Positions 1 to 9,395 of a DNA stretch of 64,000 nt are shown in pieces. The notes under the pieces are model-generated. The model ran no database searches, was not told the DNA's origin, and was given only the letters and a program-made list of their open reading frames with translations. The stretch is from NCBI GenBank assembly GCA_036560485.1, contig DATBRC010000076.1:6722-70721 (forward strand), written 5' to 3'. Position 1 is the stretch's first letter; every line of letters starts with the position of its first letter. The position numbers were made by a program, and so were the translations under genes. The stretch is from DATBRC01 sp036560485. Its GTDB lineage: Bacteria; Pseudomonadota; Gammaproteobacteria; Burkholderiales; Burkholderiaceae_D.

Positions 1-753
1 GGCAAGGATGGCGGCCAGGCTTTGCAAACTTATGCCAGCGATTTAAGTCCTGACAATGTGACGCTGATCTCATTGCCGAAACTCGATTGGGCAACGCAAA
101 AAGCGGCGTGGGTTGCAGCATTGCAGCAAGCCAGTGTGTACATTGATATTCCGCTGGTGGAGCGCGCGCATTTGCCAAACTGGATCGGCACCCGCCTGGC
201 AGCGCAACGCCAAAGCGCCGACAAGGCAGGTATCGAGTTTATTGCTGAGCGTGTCGAAGGCAACTTGCTGGCCGCGCATCAAGAGATTCAGAAACTGGCT
301 CTGCTTCACCCGGAAGGCAAACTGAGCTTTGAACAAATCCAGGATGCAGTGCTGAACGTTGCACGTTATGATGTTTTCAAATTGAATGAAGCAATGCTGA
401 GCGGCGATGCCGCACGTCTAACGCGCATGCTGGAAGGATTGAAAGGCGAAGGCGAAGCGTTGCCTCTGATATTGTGGGCAGTGGCAGATGAAATTCGCAC
501 GTTGCTTAAATTAAAGGCCGGCATTGCACAAGGCAAAGCACTCGGCATGCTGCTAAAGGAATACCGCATCTGGGGTCCACGTGAGCGCTTGATGGAACCC
601 GCATTGCGACGACTGAAATTATCGACTTTGGAGACTGCGCTGCAAGAAGCGTCACAAATCGATAAGATGATCAAAGGTTTGCGCGCCAAGGCGTTTGCGG
701 GCGATGCGTGGGATGCGATGCTGCAATTGGGATTGCGCGTAACGCGTGGTTAG
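1..753 (+). CDS. holA: DNA polymerase III subunit delta, C-terminal 250 residues (5' end outside window)
   Basis: The reading frame is open from base 1, so the start codon lies upstream and only about 250 of the usual ~340 residues are present. HolA is the delta subunit of the clamp loader; it opens the beta sliding clamp. The visible part covers the end of the ATPase-like domain and the helical domains, with the family-typical stretch around IPLVERAHLPNWIGTRLAAQ followed by the all-helical collar region. It sits directly upstream of proA on the same strand, the order common in Burkholderiales. Identification rests on recognised sequence similarity and gene order. Confidence 0.88.
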   Translation, partial: GKDGGQALQTYASDLSPDNVTLISLPKLDWATQKAAWVAALQQASVYIDIPLVERAHLPNWIGTRLAAQRQSADKAGIEFIAERVEGNLLAAHQEIQKLALLHPEGKLSFEQIQDAVLNVARYDVFKLNEAMLSGDAARLTRMLEGLKGEGEALPLILWAVADEIRTLLKLKAGIAQGKALGMLLKEYRIWGPRERLMEPALRRLKLSTLETALQEASQIDKMIKGLRAKAFAGDAWDAMLQLGLRVTRG

Positions 754-762
754 GTTTTCTAC

Positions 763-857
763 TCCTTCCCTTTCAAGGGGAAGGTTGGGATGGGGATGGG
801 TTATGGACTGCGATAGTTCACCCATCCCCGCCCTAGCCCTCCCCTTGAAAGGGAGGG
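763..857. repeat. Large C/G-rich palindrome, copy 1 of 2
   Basis: This is an imperfect ~95-bp inverted repeat. The left arm contains CCCTTTCAAGGGGAAGG and GGGATGGGGATGGG; the right arm contains CCCATCCCC and CCTCCCCTTGAAAGGGAGG. The centre is about 12 bases. A second copy with the same arm sequences lies at 19709-19803. It occupies the holA-proA gap and could fold into a long hairpin in the transcript. It resembles a REP/MITE-type element rather than a simple terminator, because the arms are conserved between two unrelated loci. Confidence 0.75.
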
Positions 858-927
858 AACGAAAAATGTAGGTGGCGCCATACACTTCATCCAACCTATT
901 TGGAATAATTTTTAAATACGAGCCATC

Positions 928-2193
928 ATGGACATCAAACAATACATGAACGAAGTCGGTCAGCGCGCACGCCAGGCATCGCGCGCCATGGCCAAGGCCG
1001 ACACATCCGCCAAGAACAAGGCGCTGTCATTGATCGCCACTGCCATTCGTCGCGATGCTGCTGCATTAAGCGCCGCCAACCAAAAAGACCTCAGCGCTGC
1101 ACGCGCCAATGGTTTGGCGGAAGCGATGCTGGACCGTTTGACCTTATCAGATAAAGCGATTGCCACCATGGCGGAAGGCCTGGAGCAAATCGTCGCACTG
1201 GCTGATCCGATCGGTGAAATCTCCAACATGAAATATCGGCCAAGCGGTATCCAGGTCGGACAGATGCGCGTGCCGCTTGGCGTGATCGGTATCATTTATG
1301 AAGCGCGCCCGAACGTCACCGTCGATGCTGCTGGGCTGTGCATCAAGAGCGGCAACGCAACCATCCTGCGCGGTGGCTCGGAAGCGATTCATTGCAATCA
1401 AGCGTTGGCGAAACTGGTGCAGGAAGGCTTGGCTGGTGCCGGCTTGCCGGCCGATGCAGTGCAGATTGTTGAAACCACGGATCGTGCTGCAGTCGGCGAA
1501 CTGATCACGATGCCGCAATATGTGGACGTCATCGTGCCGCGCGGCGGCAAAGGATTGATCGAGCGCCTGATGCGCGAATCCAAGGTACCGATGATCAAAC
1601 ATCTGGATGGCATTTGCCATGTCTACATCGACGACAAGGCTGACATCGACAAGGCGCTGAAAGTCGCATTCAACGCCAAGTGTCATCGTTACGGCACCTG
1701 CAATACGATGGAAACATTGCTGGTCGCACGCGGCATCGCTTCGCAAGTATTACCGGCGCTTGCCAAGTTGTACGCAGAAAAAGAAGTCGAACTGCGCGGC
1801 GACGATGAATCACGTCAGGTGCTCAAAGGTTATCCGCATCTGGTATCCGCCACGGAAGAAGACTGGAGCACCGAATACCTGGCAGCGATTCTCGCGGTCA
1901 AGGTCGTCAGCGGCGTCGATGAAGCGATTGAACACATCAATACTTATTCATCTCAACATACCGATGCAATCGTTACCGAAGATTACAGCCGCGCGATGCG
2001 TTTCCTGCGCGAAGTCGATTCCGCTTCCGTGATGGTCAATGCATCGACTCGTTTTGCCGATGGATTTGAATACGGCCTTGGTGCAGAAATCGGCATTTCG
2101 AATGACAAACTGCACGCTCGCGGGCCGGTTGGACTGGAAGGATTGACTTCATTGAAATATGTCGTATTCGGTCATGGCGAAGTGCGCCAATAA
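928..2193 (+). CDS. proA: Gamma-glutamyl phosphate reductase
   Basis: The protein has 421 residues, the normal family length. ProA reduces L-glutamyl-5-phosphate with NADPH to glutamate-5-semialdehyde, the second step of proline synthesis in the cytosol. It has the aldehyde-dehydrogenase-type fold; the catalytic cysteine lies in AKCHRYGTCNTMETL near residue 255, and the family segments VIYEARPNVTVDAAGLCIKS and GPVGLEGLTSLKYV are intact. The ATG at 928 gives a complete N-terminus (MDIKQYMNEVGQRAR) although the ribosome-binding site is weak. It follows holA across a 175-bp gap filled by a palindromic repeat. Confidence 0.95.
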   Translation: MDIKQYMNEVGQRARQASRAMAKADTSAKNKALSLIATAIRRDAAALSAANQKDLSAARANGLAEAMLDRLTLSDKAIATMAEGLEQIVALADPIGEISNMKYRPSGIQVGQMRVPLGVIGIIYEARPNVTVDAAGLCIKSGNATILRGGSEAIHCNQALAKLVQEGLAGAGLPADAVQIVETTDRAAVGELITMPQYVDVIVPRGGKGLIERLMRESKVPMIKHLDGICHVYIDDKADIDKALKVAFNAKCHRYGTCNTMETLLVARGIASQVLPALAKLYAEKEVELRGDDESRQVLKGYPHLVSATEEDWSTEYLAAILAVKVVSGVDEAIEHINTYSSQHTDAIVTEDYSRAMRFLREVDSASVMVNASTRFADGFEYGLGAEIGISNDKLHARGPVGLEGLTSLKYVVFGHGEVRQ

Positions 2194-2202
2194 AGCTTAC
2201 GA

Positions 2203-3366
2203 ATGAACCAATCCCTTTTTAATACATATGCAGAAAATTCTGTACATCTCATAGATGGCACAGTTAACTTTAATGCGATATTTGGAAAGGGTAGCAAAGT
2301 AATCGCTGCTTTGATTTTTCTTGTCTTATGCTCGGTCCTCTTTTTGAGCCTCGTACACAAAACGAAAAATCACGATGGAATCGTTGACAATATCGTGTTA
2401 TTTCTTTTGTTGCTTGTCAATGCTGGAAGATTTTGGCAAGGACACCATAAAAGTTTGATTCTCGATGCAACCGGAATCCGCTATCAATCCGGGCTGCCAC
2501 ATTTTTTGCAACAATGGGATCCAAACTGGAATGTTACATGGGAAGACATCAAACGCATTGATTGGCTTTCCACACCAAGCCCAGTACGTTCATTTTCATT
2601 CCCGGGAAAAATCCAAGTCATAACAAACTTGGCGAATCATACAATCAATGCATCACTATGGGCTGATTCGGCCAATTTTGCAGCATGGCGACAAGCGCGC
2701 AAAAATATTCAAAGAAGAACAAAGTGGCCCAACAAGATTATCATGCCATCCGCTAGCGATTGGGCTAGCCTGCCGCTTGTACAGATTCTGTCCAAAACTG
2801 AATTTCCATTACCTGAATACTCTCCATCTATAAATCAGTTGAACGGTTTCGATTTGGCAAAGAATTCTGCGTCGCGTCTTGCACTATGGGTGCTTGCTTG
2901 TATATGCGCATATTCTTTATTCGAATTATTCATTTACCGTTTTATGTGGCTACCGGAAATCCCTTGGAGTTTTTTCGCTGTAATTGCGTTAACTGCATTG
3001 GCAATTTCCATTATGGTGTTGACTCAACAAGAAGTTCCGCTTGCAGAATCTTTGGGAGTCAGTGTTTTGATTGGACCGAGCATCGCAACAGCATGCTTTT
3101 TCCTTGCGCTACGTATGAATGCATGGACAAGTGAATCACCCATTTTAGCTACTTATACATTAAGCCAGAATGGAGAACTGATACCTTCCGACCAAACATT
3201 ACCGAAACTACAATTCCTGAATGAAGTTGAATATTGGACAAACCAGAAGCCGGCCAGTCAACATCGCTTTCAGTTATACAAAGGGGTGTTAAACTTTTAT
3301 GAGCTTGACCTAGATGATTATCATAATCAGATAAGGCCATTCTACGAAAAACTGTATGGACGCTAA
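2203..3366 (+). CDS. Unknown multi-pass membrane protein
   Basis: This 387-residue protein starts 10 bases after the proA stop. I do not recognise the family. It has about five hydrophobic segments: two near residues 30-75 (VIAALIFLVLCSVLFLSLV and a second one), and three between roughly residues 225 and 310. Between the groups lies a soluble domain of about 150 residues with a YRYQSGLPHFL-like region that resembles a membrane-associated PH-like domain, though this is only an impression. Base composition is more AT-rich than in proA, which suggests an accessory gene. It is probably co-transcribed with proA. Confidence 0.7.
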   Translation: MNQSLFNTYAENSVHLIDGTVNFNAIFGKGSKVIAALIFLVLCSVLFLSLVHKTKNHDGIVDNIVLFLLLLVNAGRFWQGHHKSLILDATGIRYQSGLPHFLQQWDPNWNVTWEDIKRIDWLSTPSPVRSFSFPGKIQVITNLANHTINASLWADSANFAAWRQARKNIQRRTKWPNKIIMPSASDWASLPLVQILSKTEFPLPEYSPSINQLNGFDLAKNSASRLALWVLACICAYSLFELFIYRFMWLPEIPWSFFAVIALTALAISIMVLTQQEVPLAESLGVSVLIGPSIATACFFLALRMNAWTSESPILATYTLSQNGELIPSDQTLPKLQFLNEVEYWTNQKPASQHRFQLYKGVLNFYELDLDDYHNQIRPFYEKLYGR

Positions 3367-3401
3367 TTTTTTCATGAATTCTTTTAATAAAGTCACATAT
3401 C

Positions 3402-3836
3402 ATGCTCTGGTTTAAATCATTTCATATCGTCTTCGTCGTCTCCTGGTACGCCGGCCTGGTTTACTTGCCGCGCTTGTTCGTCAATCTGGCTGCAGTAGAA
3501 GACATCGCAACCACCGAGCGTTTGTTGTTGATGACCCGCAAGCTGTATCGCTTCACAACGATGCTCGCCGTTGTTGGACTTGGATTGGGTCTGGTGCTGT
3601 GGCTGCACTATGGGATCGGCAAAACATCGGAAGGATTCAGCGCAGCAGGCTGGTTACAGGCAAAACTATTTTTTGTCATTTTATTTATCGGCTACCACCA
3701 CGCATGCGGTTCACTGTTGAAGAAATTCGAGAACAACCAGAACAAGCATAGCGAAAAGTGGTTCCGCGTTTTTAATGAAGTACCGGTTTTATTGTTGCTC
3801 GCAATCGTGATCCTGGTGGTGGTCAAACCGTTTTAA
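3402..3836 (+). CDS. hemJ: HemJ-type protoporphyrinogen IX oxidase (CopD/UPF0093 family)
   Basis: This 144-residue protein has about four membrane segments. The N-terminus MLWFKSFHIVFVVSWYAGLVYLPRLF matches the HemJ pattern of W-x-K-x-x-H-I followed by a short linker and YLPRLF; the histidine near residue 8 is the residue associated with heme binding and activity. HemJ oxidises protoporphyrinogen IX to protoporphyrin IX in the cytoplasmic membrane in many bacteria that lack HemG/HemY. A related CopD-like protein of unknown role is the alternative. It stands alone between an unknown membrane gene and an RNA methyltransferase. Confidence 0.75.
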   Translation: MLWFKSFHIVFVVSWYAGLVYLPRLFVNLAAVEDIATTERLLLMTRKLYRFTTMLAVVGLGLGLVLWLHYGIGKTSEGFSAAGWLQAKLFFVILFIGYHHACGSLLKKFENNQNKHSEKWFRVFNEVPVLLLLAIVILVVVKPF

Positions 3837-3879
3837 ATTCAGCGCGTGCAGTATCAGTTTCTTCATCGGTTTCTTTCAA

Positions 3880-3900
3880 GCTCTGACGCGGCGTCAGAGC
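3880..3900. terminator. Short perfect hairpin after hemJ
   Basis: GCTCTGACGC and GCGTCAGAGC pair perfectly around a single G. There is no clear T tract afterwards, so it may be a weak terminator or a leader structure of the methyltransferase gene that begins 33 bases downstream. Confidence 0.4.
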
Positions 3901-3932
3901 AGTAGCTTCACTACGGATAAAGGGTTCTCCAT

Positions 3933-5141
3933 ATGTCACATGCATTTTCCTATTTTTGCCCTTGCCCGCGCGGCCTGGAAGCAGCACTCGCCGAAGAACT
4001 TGGCGAAATCTCGCAGCAACATCCGACACTCAAAGTACACAATCAAGTTCCCGGCGGCGTCCATTGCTCTGGGCAATTGGCCGATGCATATCGCATCAAT
4101 CTGCATTCACGCATTGCGTCACGCGTACTGCTGCGCATCGCGCATTGCAGCTACACCAATGAAAACGACATTTACGATCTGACACTAGCGCAAACTTGGG
4201 AAGACTGGTTCAGCGTGCATCACACGATTCGCATCGATGTCACCGCGATCAAATCACCGCTAAAAAGCCTGGAGTTCACCACGTTGAAAATCAAGGATGC
4301 AATTTGCGATCGCTTCCGTGAGCAGTTTTCAGAACGGCCATCGGTGAATACCAAGACACCGGACATGCGTATCGTCGGCTTCCTCGATGCGCGTAATTTC
4401 ACGCTGTATCTCGACACATCCGGCGAAGCATTGTTCAAACGTGGCTGGCGCCTCGATACCGGCGATGCGCCGCTACGCGAAAATCTTGCAGCAGGATTAT
4501 TACGTGTCTCCGGCTGGAAACCCGGCATGGTATTGTTCGATCCGATGTGCGGCTCCGGCACTATCTTGGCGGAAGCAGCGCAAATGGTGGCGGGCATTCC
4601 ACCCGGCGCCAAACGTTCGTTCGCATTCGAAAAATTCCACGACTTCAATGCCGCAGAATGGCTGACCATCAAAGGCAGCATCAAACCGAATCCGCTTCCC
4701 GCCACACCAACCATTTTCGGCAGCGATATCTCCGGCGACATGATTACGATGACGCGCAATAATTTGAACAAGGCAGGCATCCTGTTTGAAGTCCCGCTGA
4801 AACAGATCGAAGCACAAGAAGTCAAACCGCCGTCAGACGTACCAGGCATCATGCTGACCAATCCACCGTACGGAGAACGAATCGGCGTGCGCGGCGATAG
4901 CACGGTTGAACCGGATGAAATGGCGACTTCATTCTTCAGCGCATTCGGCACGACGCTGAAACAGCGCTTCGCCGGTTGGTCAGTATTCCTGTTCACCGCT
5001 GATCTCGGCTTGCCGAAATTATTGCGCTTGAAAGAATCGCGCAAAACGCCGTTCTTCAACGGCGCGATTGAGTGCCGCTTGTTCCGCTTTGATATGGTTG
5101 CTGGATTTAATCGGCGTGAGGCGGCCAAACCAAAAGCGTAA
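3933..5141 (+). CDS. THUMP-domain class I SAM-dependent RNA methyltransferase (RlmL N-half type)
   Basis: This 402-residue protein starts with YFCPCPRGLEAALAEEL, typical of the ferredoxin-like/THUMP region of the UPF0020 family. The Rossmann methyltransferase domain follows from about residue 190, with the SAM-binding segment LFDPMCGSGTILAEAA and the catalytic TNPPYGERIG (NPPY) motif of N2-guanine methyltransferases. It corresponds to the N-terminal half of gammaproteobacterial RlmL, which makes m2G2445 in 23S rRNA; the exact target here is inferred. The ATG at 3933 keeps the whole THUMP region. Confidence 0.85.
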   Translation: MSHAFSYFCPCPRGLEAALAEELGEISQQHPTLKVHNQVPGGVHCSGQLADAYRINLHSRIASRVLLRIAHCSYTNENDIYDLTLAQTWEDWFSVHHTIRIDVTAIKSPLKSLEFTTLKIKDAICDRFREQFSERPSVNTKTPDMRIVGFLDARNFTLYLDTSGEALFKRGWRLDTGDAPLRENLAAGLLRVSGWKPGMVLFDPMCGSGTILAEAAQMVAGIPPGAKRSFAFEKFHDFNAAEWLTIKGSIKPNPLPATPTIFGSDISGDMITMTRNNLNKAGILFEVPLKQIEAQEVKPPSDVPGIMLTNPPYGERIGVRGDSTVEPDEMATSFFSAFGTTLKQRFAGWSVFLFTADLGLPKLLRLKESRKTPFFNGAIECRLFRFDMVAGFNRREAAKPKA

Positions 5142-5531
5142 TCAACTTGTAGTACATCAATCGACTTGACTACAACTGCCCTAGTAGTCCGACATGCTCC
5201 AATTTTCGGTTTCTGGCGTGCGGCTCGAAGGCGATTGCGTTGTTGCCGATGATCGACAAGGGGCCACCATGTTTGCGCTCGGCGCCTAGCACTCACCTTC
5301 AAGCCACACGTCATACCGCTTCGCTAACCGCAAATTGAAGCATGTCGAGCCACTAGTAGAAATACTTGTTTTCCCATGCGTATCATTTATGCATATGCAG
5401 CAATGCCGCTATCTTTCTAGCGTAAATTTACAAGATCAAATTCCCATCTACATTTCTGCTACCTCGCCAACAATGCACGCATTTTGCGTCGCACAATTCA
5501 TCGCTGTGCTGCATTGCAGTGTCAAAATAGT
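5142..5531. other. Intergenic stretch without a supported gene
   Basis: About 390 bases between the methyltransferase gene and the FNR-type box of the next gene. Short open frames exist on both strands but none has a credible start, ribosome-binding site or recognisable product. Confidence 0.5.
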
Positions 5532-5545
5532 TTGATAAAAATCAA
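5532..5545. promoter_or_regulatory. Perfect CRP/FNR-family binding site
   Basis: The sequence TTGATAAAAATCAA matches the FNR/Anr consensus TTGAT-N4-ATCAA at every defined base. It lies about 130 bp upstream of the acyl-CoA synthetase start, in an AT-rich region suited to a promoter. This suggests oxygen-responsive control of that gene; the inference is from the site alone. Confidence 0.65.
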
Positions 5546-5672
5546 ATAGAAAACATTGCAAATTTAACTAGATTTGTTATTGTTACGACAATTCCTTGAC
5601 GATTGTAGAAGGAAGGACGAAGAGACATGTTGCACCGTTCCTATTCAAATAAAAATTTAAATTATAAAAATC

Positions 5673-7280
5673 ATGATGACACCTATCGATTGGCTGGAAA
5701 AAAGGGAGCAATTGTCGCCCGACCATATTGCATTGATTGACCGCGTCGACGACATTGGCAAGCAAATTAGTTACAAGCAGTTCAACGCACAAGCAAATCA
5801 AACTGCGCGTTTTTTACGCGAAGGTCTGCATCTTCAGAAGGGCGATATCGTCGCCGTTTTGTCGACCAACTGCGTGCAATATCTGGATGTTCTGTTCGCC
5901 TGCAACAAGCTTGGCACCATCATGCAGAACATCAATTGGCGTCTCGCTGTTCCTGAACTTGCACAGATACTCAACGATGCGCAGCCCAAGGTGTTGATCT
6001 ATAGCTCCGACTTCGCGGATACCGTGCGCAAGTTGCGGCAACGTGGTGACGTGTCGATTGAACAGTACGTCGCGCTCGGCGACAAGGCGCAGGAATTCGA
6101 CATCGCGTTCAATCAACGAAGCGGCTTCAGTACGACAACGCCTGACATAGCGCAGATCGATGCAAGCGATCCTTGGGTGCTCTGCTATACCGGCGGCACC
6201 ACCGGCTTGCCGAAAGCCGCAATTCAAACGTACGAGAACATCATGGCCAACGCCGTCAACACGCTGGTCAGCTGGGGACTCGACAGCAAGGATTGCGCGA
6301 TTCTCAACGCGCCGATGTTCCATACCGGCGGTCTGAATGTATTTACGACACCGCTTGTTTATGCGGGTGGTACATCGATCGTTTGCAAGTCCTTTAATGT
6401 TGATCAAACCTTTGATCTGCTCGACGAAAAGCGCGCGACCGTTTTCTTCGGCGTGCCGACCATGTTCCAGATGCTGCAAGAAAATCCGCGCTGGGAGCAA
6501 TCGAATTTTGATCATTTGAAACTGGTCATCAGCGGCGGCGCACCTTGCCCGATGACGGTGTATGAAAAGTTCTGGAACAAGAATGTCGATTTCAAGAGCG
6601 GCTTCGGCATGACAGAAGCCGGTCCAAATACATTCTGGCTGCCGAAAAATATGGTGAAACAAAAGCCGGGATCGGTTGGTTTTCCGCTGATGCATGTGGA
6701 AATAAAATTGATCGACCAGCACGGCATGGCAATTGCAGAACCCAACGTTGTCGGTGAACTGCTGATCCGCGGACCACATCGCACGCCGGGCTATCGCAAC
6801 AATCCGAAAGCAACGGCAGAAGCGATCGATGCGGATGGCTGGCTGCATTCAGGCGATCTGGCCTATCGCGATGAGGATGGGTGCTACTACATCGGCGGAC
6901 GCCAGAAGGAAATGTATATCAGCGGCGGAGAGAACATTTATCCACTCGAAGTCGAAAGCACACTCTATACGCACCCCGCTGTGCGTGAAGCAGCCGTGTT
7001 CGGCGTTCACAGCAGCAAGTGGGGTGAAGTCGGACGTGCCGTCATTTCAGTCAAGCCGGGTGCATCCGTCACGGAAGAATCGCTTGCCGCATGGATGCGC
7101 GAAAACCTGGCGCGCTACAAGGTGCCGCATCGTATTTTCATCACGGATGAATTGAAGAAAACTGCGGCCGGCAAGATATCGAAGGCTGAGTTGAAAAGAG
7201 AATTCGGGATGCTAGATCCGGTAGATGATCGCCGCCGTGGTGAGCGGGGGACACAGGCTGATAGGAGACAGGCGGCGTAG
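5673..7280 (+). CDS. Acyl-CoA synthetase (AMP-binding, FadD-like)
   Basis: This 535-residue protein belongs to the ANL adenylating enzyme superfamily, which joins a carboxylic acid to CoA through an acyl-AMP. The P-loop-like motif YTGGTTGLPKAAI lies near residue 172; GFGMTEAGPN is the A5 motif; WLHSGDLAYRDEDGCYYIGGR and the C-terminal lysine in KTAAGKISKAEL complete the set. Medium- or long-chain fatty acids are the likely substrates, but the chain length cannot be read from sequence. The C-terminus ends in an Arg/Asp-rich tail. A perfect FNR-type site upstream suggests control by oxygen. The gene stands alone. Confidence 0.85.
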   Translation: MMTPIDWLEKREQLSPDHIALIDRVDDIGKQISYKQFNAQANQTARFLREGLHLQKGDIVAVLSTNCVQYLDVLFACNKLGTIMQNINWRLAVPELAQILNDAQPKVLIYSSDFADTVRKLRQRGDVSIEQYVALGDKAQEFDIAFNQRSGFSTTTPDIAQIDASDPWVLCYTGGTTGLPKAAIQTYENIMANAVNTLVSWGLDSKDCAILNAPMFHTGGLNVFTTPLVYAGGTSIVCKSFNVDQTFDLLDEKRATVFFGVPTMFQMLQENPRWEQSNFDHLKLVISGGAPCPMTVYEKFWNKNVDFKSGFGMTEAGPNTFWLPKNMVKQKPGSVGFPLMHVEIKLIDQHGMAIAEPNVVGELLIRGPHRTPGYRNNPKATAEAIDADGWLHSGDLAYRDEDGCYYIGGRQKEMYISGGENIYPLEVESTLYTHPAVREAAVFGVHSSKWGEVGRAVISVKPGASVTEESLAAWMRENLARYKVPHRIFITDELKKTAAGKISKAELKREFGMLDPVDDRRRGERGTQADRRQAA

Positions 7281-7332
7281 TTTGAAACTGTACGAGCCGT
7301 GACTTGATCGGTTTTGATGTATTAACACATGC

Positions 7333-7351
7333 GGCGCAATAATATTGCGCC
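7333..7351. terminator. Perfect hairpin between convergent genes
   Basis: GGCGCAATA and TATTGCGCC pair around a single A. It lies 52 bases after the acyl-CoA synthetase stop and just beyond the end of the convergent gene. The flanking T run is weak, so a two-way terminator is plausible rather than certain. Confidence 0.5.
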
Positions 7352-7359
7352 CTACTTGC

Positions 7360-7941
7360 TTATTTCTGTGAATCTAACAATATCGAATCTTGAGCAGCAT
7401 TAGGTGATTCACGATTAAAGTATTTTTTAGAGTTGTTTGAAAATCCAAATCGGAACTGCAGAATAAAGAATGCAATTGCCCCAACGATGTTAGCCATTTC
7501 CCCACCTGAGCGTTGAGCCGCATTGGAATACTCCAAACGATGAATTGGCCCTTGATTCGGCAAATAGCTTCCAATAATAATGAGAATAAAATACATTATT
7601 AGCGACACAATGCCAGCCAAACGACCAATCTTTGTTCGCTGAATGATTCCTCGAACTGCCAAGACAGGCACGATCAAAACAGGCACGATCAAAGCTAAAC
7701 GTAATAATAAATCGCCAGAAAAATGTAGCATCGAGTTCAAATTGAAATTCGCTGCCAGAAAACCAAATGATTTATATAGCCCGTAAAACGTTGCGGGGAT
7801 CGCAACGATCAAGGCAATCGTCAGTAGAATCAATGTTATCCATACGGAAAGAGGACGTTTCATGAGAATTCCCCTTGTATCCTTTGGGCCGGAATCATTT
7901 AATTTCGCTGTCGGTGGCAAATATGGGTATTGATCGCTCAT
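7360..7941 (-). CDS. Unknown small membrane protein (MSDQYPY...)
   Basis: I place the start at 7941 (MSDQYPYLPPTAK), preceded by a GGGGAG ribosome-binding site; the frame stays open further upstream but that part crosses the promoter. The 193-residue product has a Pro-rich hydrophilic N-terminus followed by about four hydrophobic segments (VWITLILLTIALIVAIPATF, LRLALIVPVLIVPVLAV, GIVSLIMYFILIIIGSYL and IVGAIAFFILQF). The family is not recognised. Upstream lies one of the 18-bp ATCCCAT dyads with a phased hexamer, so it likely belongs to the regulon proposed in the findings. Confidence 0.6.
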   Translation of the reverse strand: MSDQYPYLPPTAKLNDSGPKDTRGILMKRPLSVWITLILLTIALIVAIPATFYGLYKSFGFLAANFNLNSMLHFSGDLLLRLALIVPVLIVPVLAVRGIIQRTKIGRLAGIVSLIMYFILIIIGSYLPNQGPIHRLEYSNAAQRSGGEMANIVGAIAFFILQFRFGFSNNSKKYFNRESPNAAQDSILLDSQK

Positions 7942-8015
7942 AAAGACTTCTACTCCCCTGGAGTGAAATAGCACAAAAATATTGCGCCTGCTGTTACGTA
8001 AGATGAGTTTTTGGC

Positions 8016-8062
8016 AGTTTAAAAGATTATTGTTTATCTGCACATCCCATAAACATGGGATG
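8016..8062 (-). promoter_or_regulatory. Dyad-type promoter, site 1 (8.05 kb)
   Basis: The dyad ATCCCAT-N4-ATGGGAT spans 8044-8061 and extends by one base on each side. Read on the minus strand, it is followed by 22 bases and then TAAACT (8016-8021), a plausible -10 hexamer. The block CAATAATCTTTTAAACTGC in between is shared, with two differences and identical spacing, with the site at 54.41 kb. Transcription would start about 65 bases before the MSDQYPY gene. Confidence 0.6.
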
Positions 8063-8228
8063 TAATGGCAGGTTTGGAGAGCAAACGCGAACGACCGGTT
8101 GAATCCGCCGCCGCTTCCTGCCATTCGAGTGTAGCTCAATTAAAAAATGAAATATGAAGCTGCAAGCACGCTCTAGATTCGCAACATGCTGTGCTGATCA
8201 AGTTAAATTTACTACTTGCAGTCAATCA

Positions 8229-9395
8229 TCACTGCCGCACCGAATGGGTGGACCGCCTCAAATGAGCCATCGGATGATCGTGTGGTGTCGCCTTGATTTC
8301 TCTTTGCTGCGGCTGAAGCTTGATGTTCAAACGCACCTCGTTTTTCGAATCGGCATTTTGAACTGCCTCATCATGGCTGATTGCGCCTGCGTTATACAAA
8401 TCGAGCAGCGCCTGATCGAAGGTTTGCATGCCCAGCTCACGCGACTTCGTCATGTATTCCTTGATTGTATTGAACTGGCCCTTCAGGATGATTTCGGAAA
8501 GCGTCGGTGTGTTGAGCATGATTTCTGCGGCGACGCGGCACGTGCCGTCTTTGGCAGCCACCAGGCGCTGCGAAATCACCGCATGGACATGTGATGCCAG
8601 ATCCATCAGCAATTGCTTTCTGCGCTCTTCCGGGAAGAAGTTGATCACGCGATCGAAGGTTTGATTCGCGCTGGTCGCGTGCAAAGTGGCAACGCACAAG
8701 TGGCCGGATTCTGCAAAGGCAATCGCCTGATCCATTGTTTCCGTATCGCGAATTTCGCCGATAAAAATGACATCCGGCGCTTGCCGAAGCGCATTCTTGA
8801 GAGCCTTGCTCCAACTCTGCGTATCAACAGCGATCTCGCGCTGCGTGACAAGGCTGTTCTTGCACTCATGAACATATTCAATCGGGTCTTCTACAGTAAT
8901 GATGTGCCCGGTCGATTGGATGTTTCTGTGATCGATCATTGCTGCCAGACTGGTGGACTTGCCTGATCCAGAACTGCCGACCATAAATACCAAACCGCGC
9001 TTGGCCATGATGATGTCTTTTAGAATCGCCGGCAGTTTGAGTTTGTCGAAGCTTGGAATTTCGGTTGGAATGGTGCGAATCACCATGCCGACACATTGCT
9101 TTTGAATGTACGCATTGACGCGAAAACGTGAGAAGCCGAGGTCGATCGCGAAGTTGCATTCCATCTCCTGCGCAAATTCGTCCTGCTGTTTTTTATCCAT
9201 GATCGACATCGCGTAAGCGTGCGACATCTCCGGCGTCAGCTTGGACGCGGACAAGGTACGCATGACGCCGTGACATTTGATACTAGGCGGGAATCCAGCT
9301 GAAATGAACAAGTCGGAAGCACCTGATTTATGCGCTATCTCCAGCATCTCGTGCATCTCGTCACTGGCACGTTCTTTTAATAATTGATTCGACAT
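8229..9395 (-). CDS. pilU: Type IV pilus retraction ATPase PilU
   Basis: This 388-residue hexameric ATPase of the PilT/PilU family works with PilT at the base of the type IV pilus to power retraction. Walker A is GSSGSGKST near residue 140; the Asp box is ITVEDPIEYVH; Walker B is DVIFIGEIRDTETM; the His box is HLCVATLHATSANQTFDR. The spelling of the motifs and the acidic N-terminal segment fit PilU rather than PilT. pilT usually lies next to pilU, but here pilU stands alone. The start at 9395 is preceded by a purine-rich AGGGAG. A PilH-like receiver at 30.95 kb may belong to the same motility system. Confidence 0.88.
   Translation of the reverse strand: MSNQLLKERASDEMHEMLEIAHKSGASDLFISAGFPPSIKCHGVMRTLSASKLTPEMSHAYAMSIMDKKQQDEFAQEMECNFAIDLGFSRFRVNAYIQKQCVGMVIRTIPTEIPSFDKLKLPAILKDIIMAKRGLVFMVGSSGSGKSTSLAAMIDHRNIQSTGHIITVEDPIEYVHECKNSLVTQREIAVDTQSWSKALKNALRQAPDVIFIGEIRDTETMDQAIAFAESGHLCVATLHATSANQTFDRVINFFPEERRKQLLMDLASHVHAVISQRLVAAKDGTCRVAAEIMLNTPTLSEIILKGQFNTIKEYMTKSRELGMQTFDQALLDLYNAGAISHDEAVQNADSKNEVRLNIKLQPQQREIKATPHDHPMAHLRRSTHSVRQ

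Noticed and set aside
4220..5314. A long minus-strand frame opposite the methyltransferase gene
   Set aside because: It is the complement of a well-supported gene and its product is rich in Arg/Ser with no family pattern.
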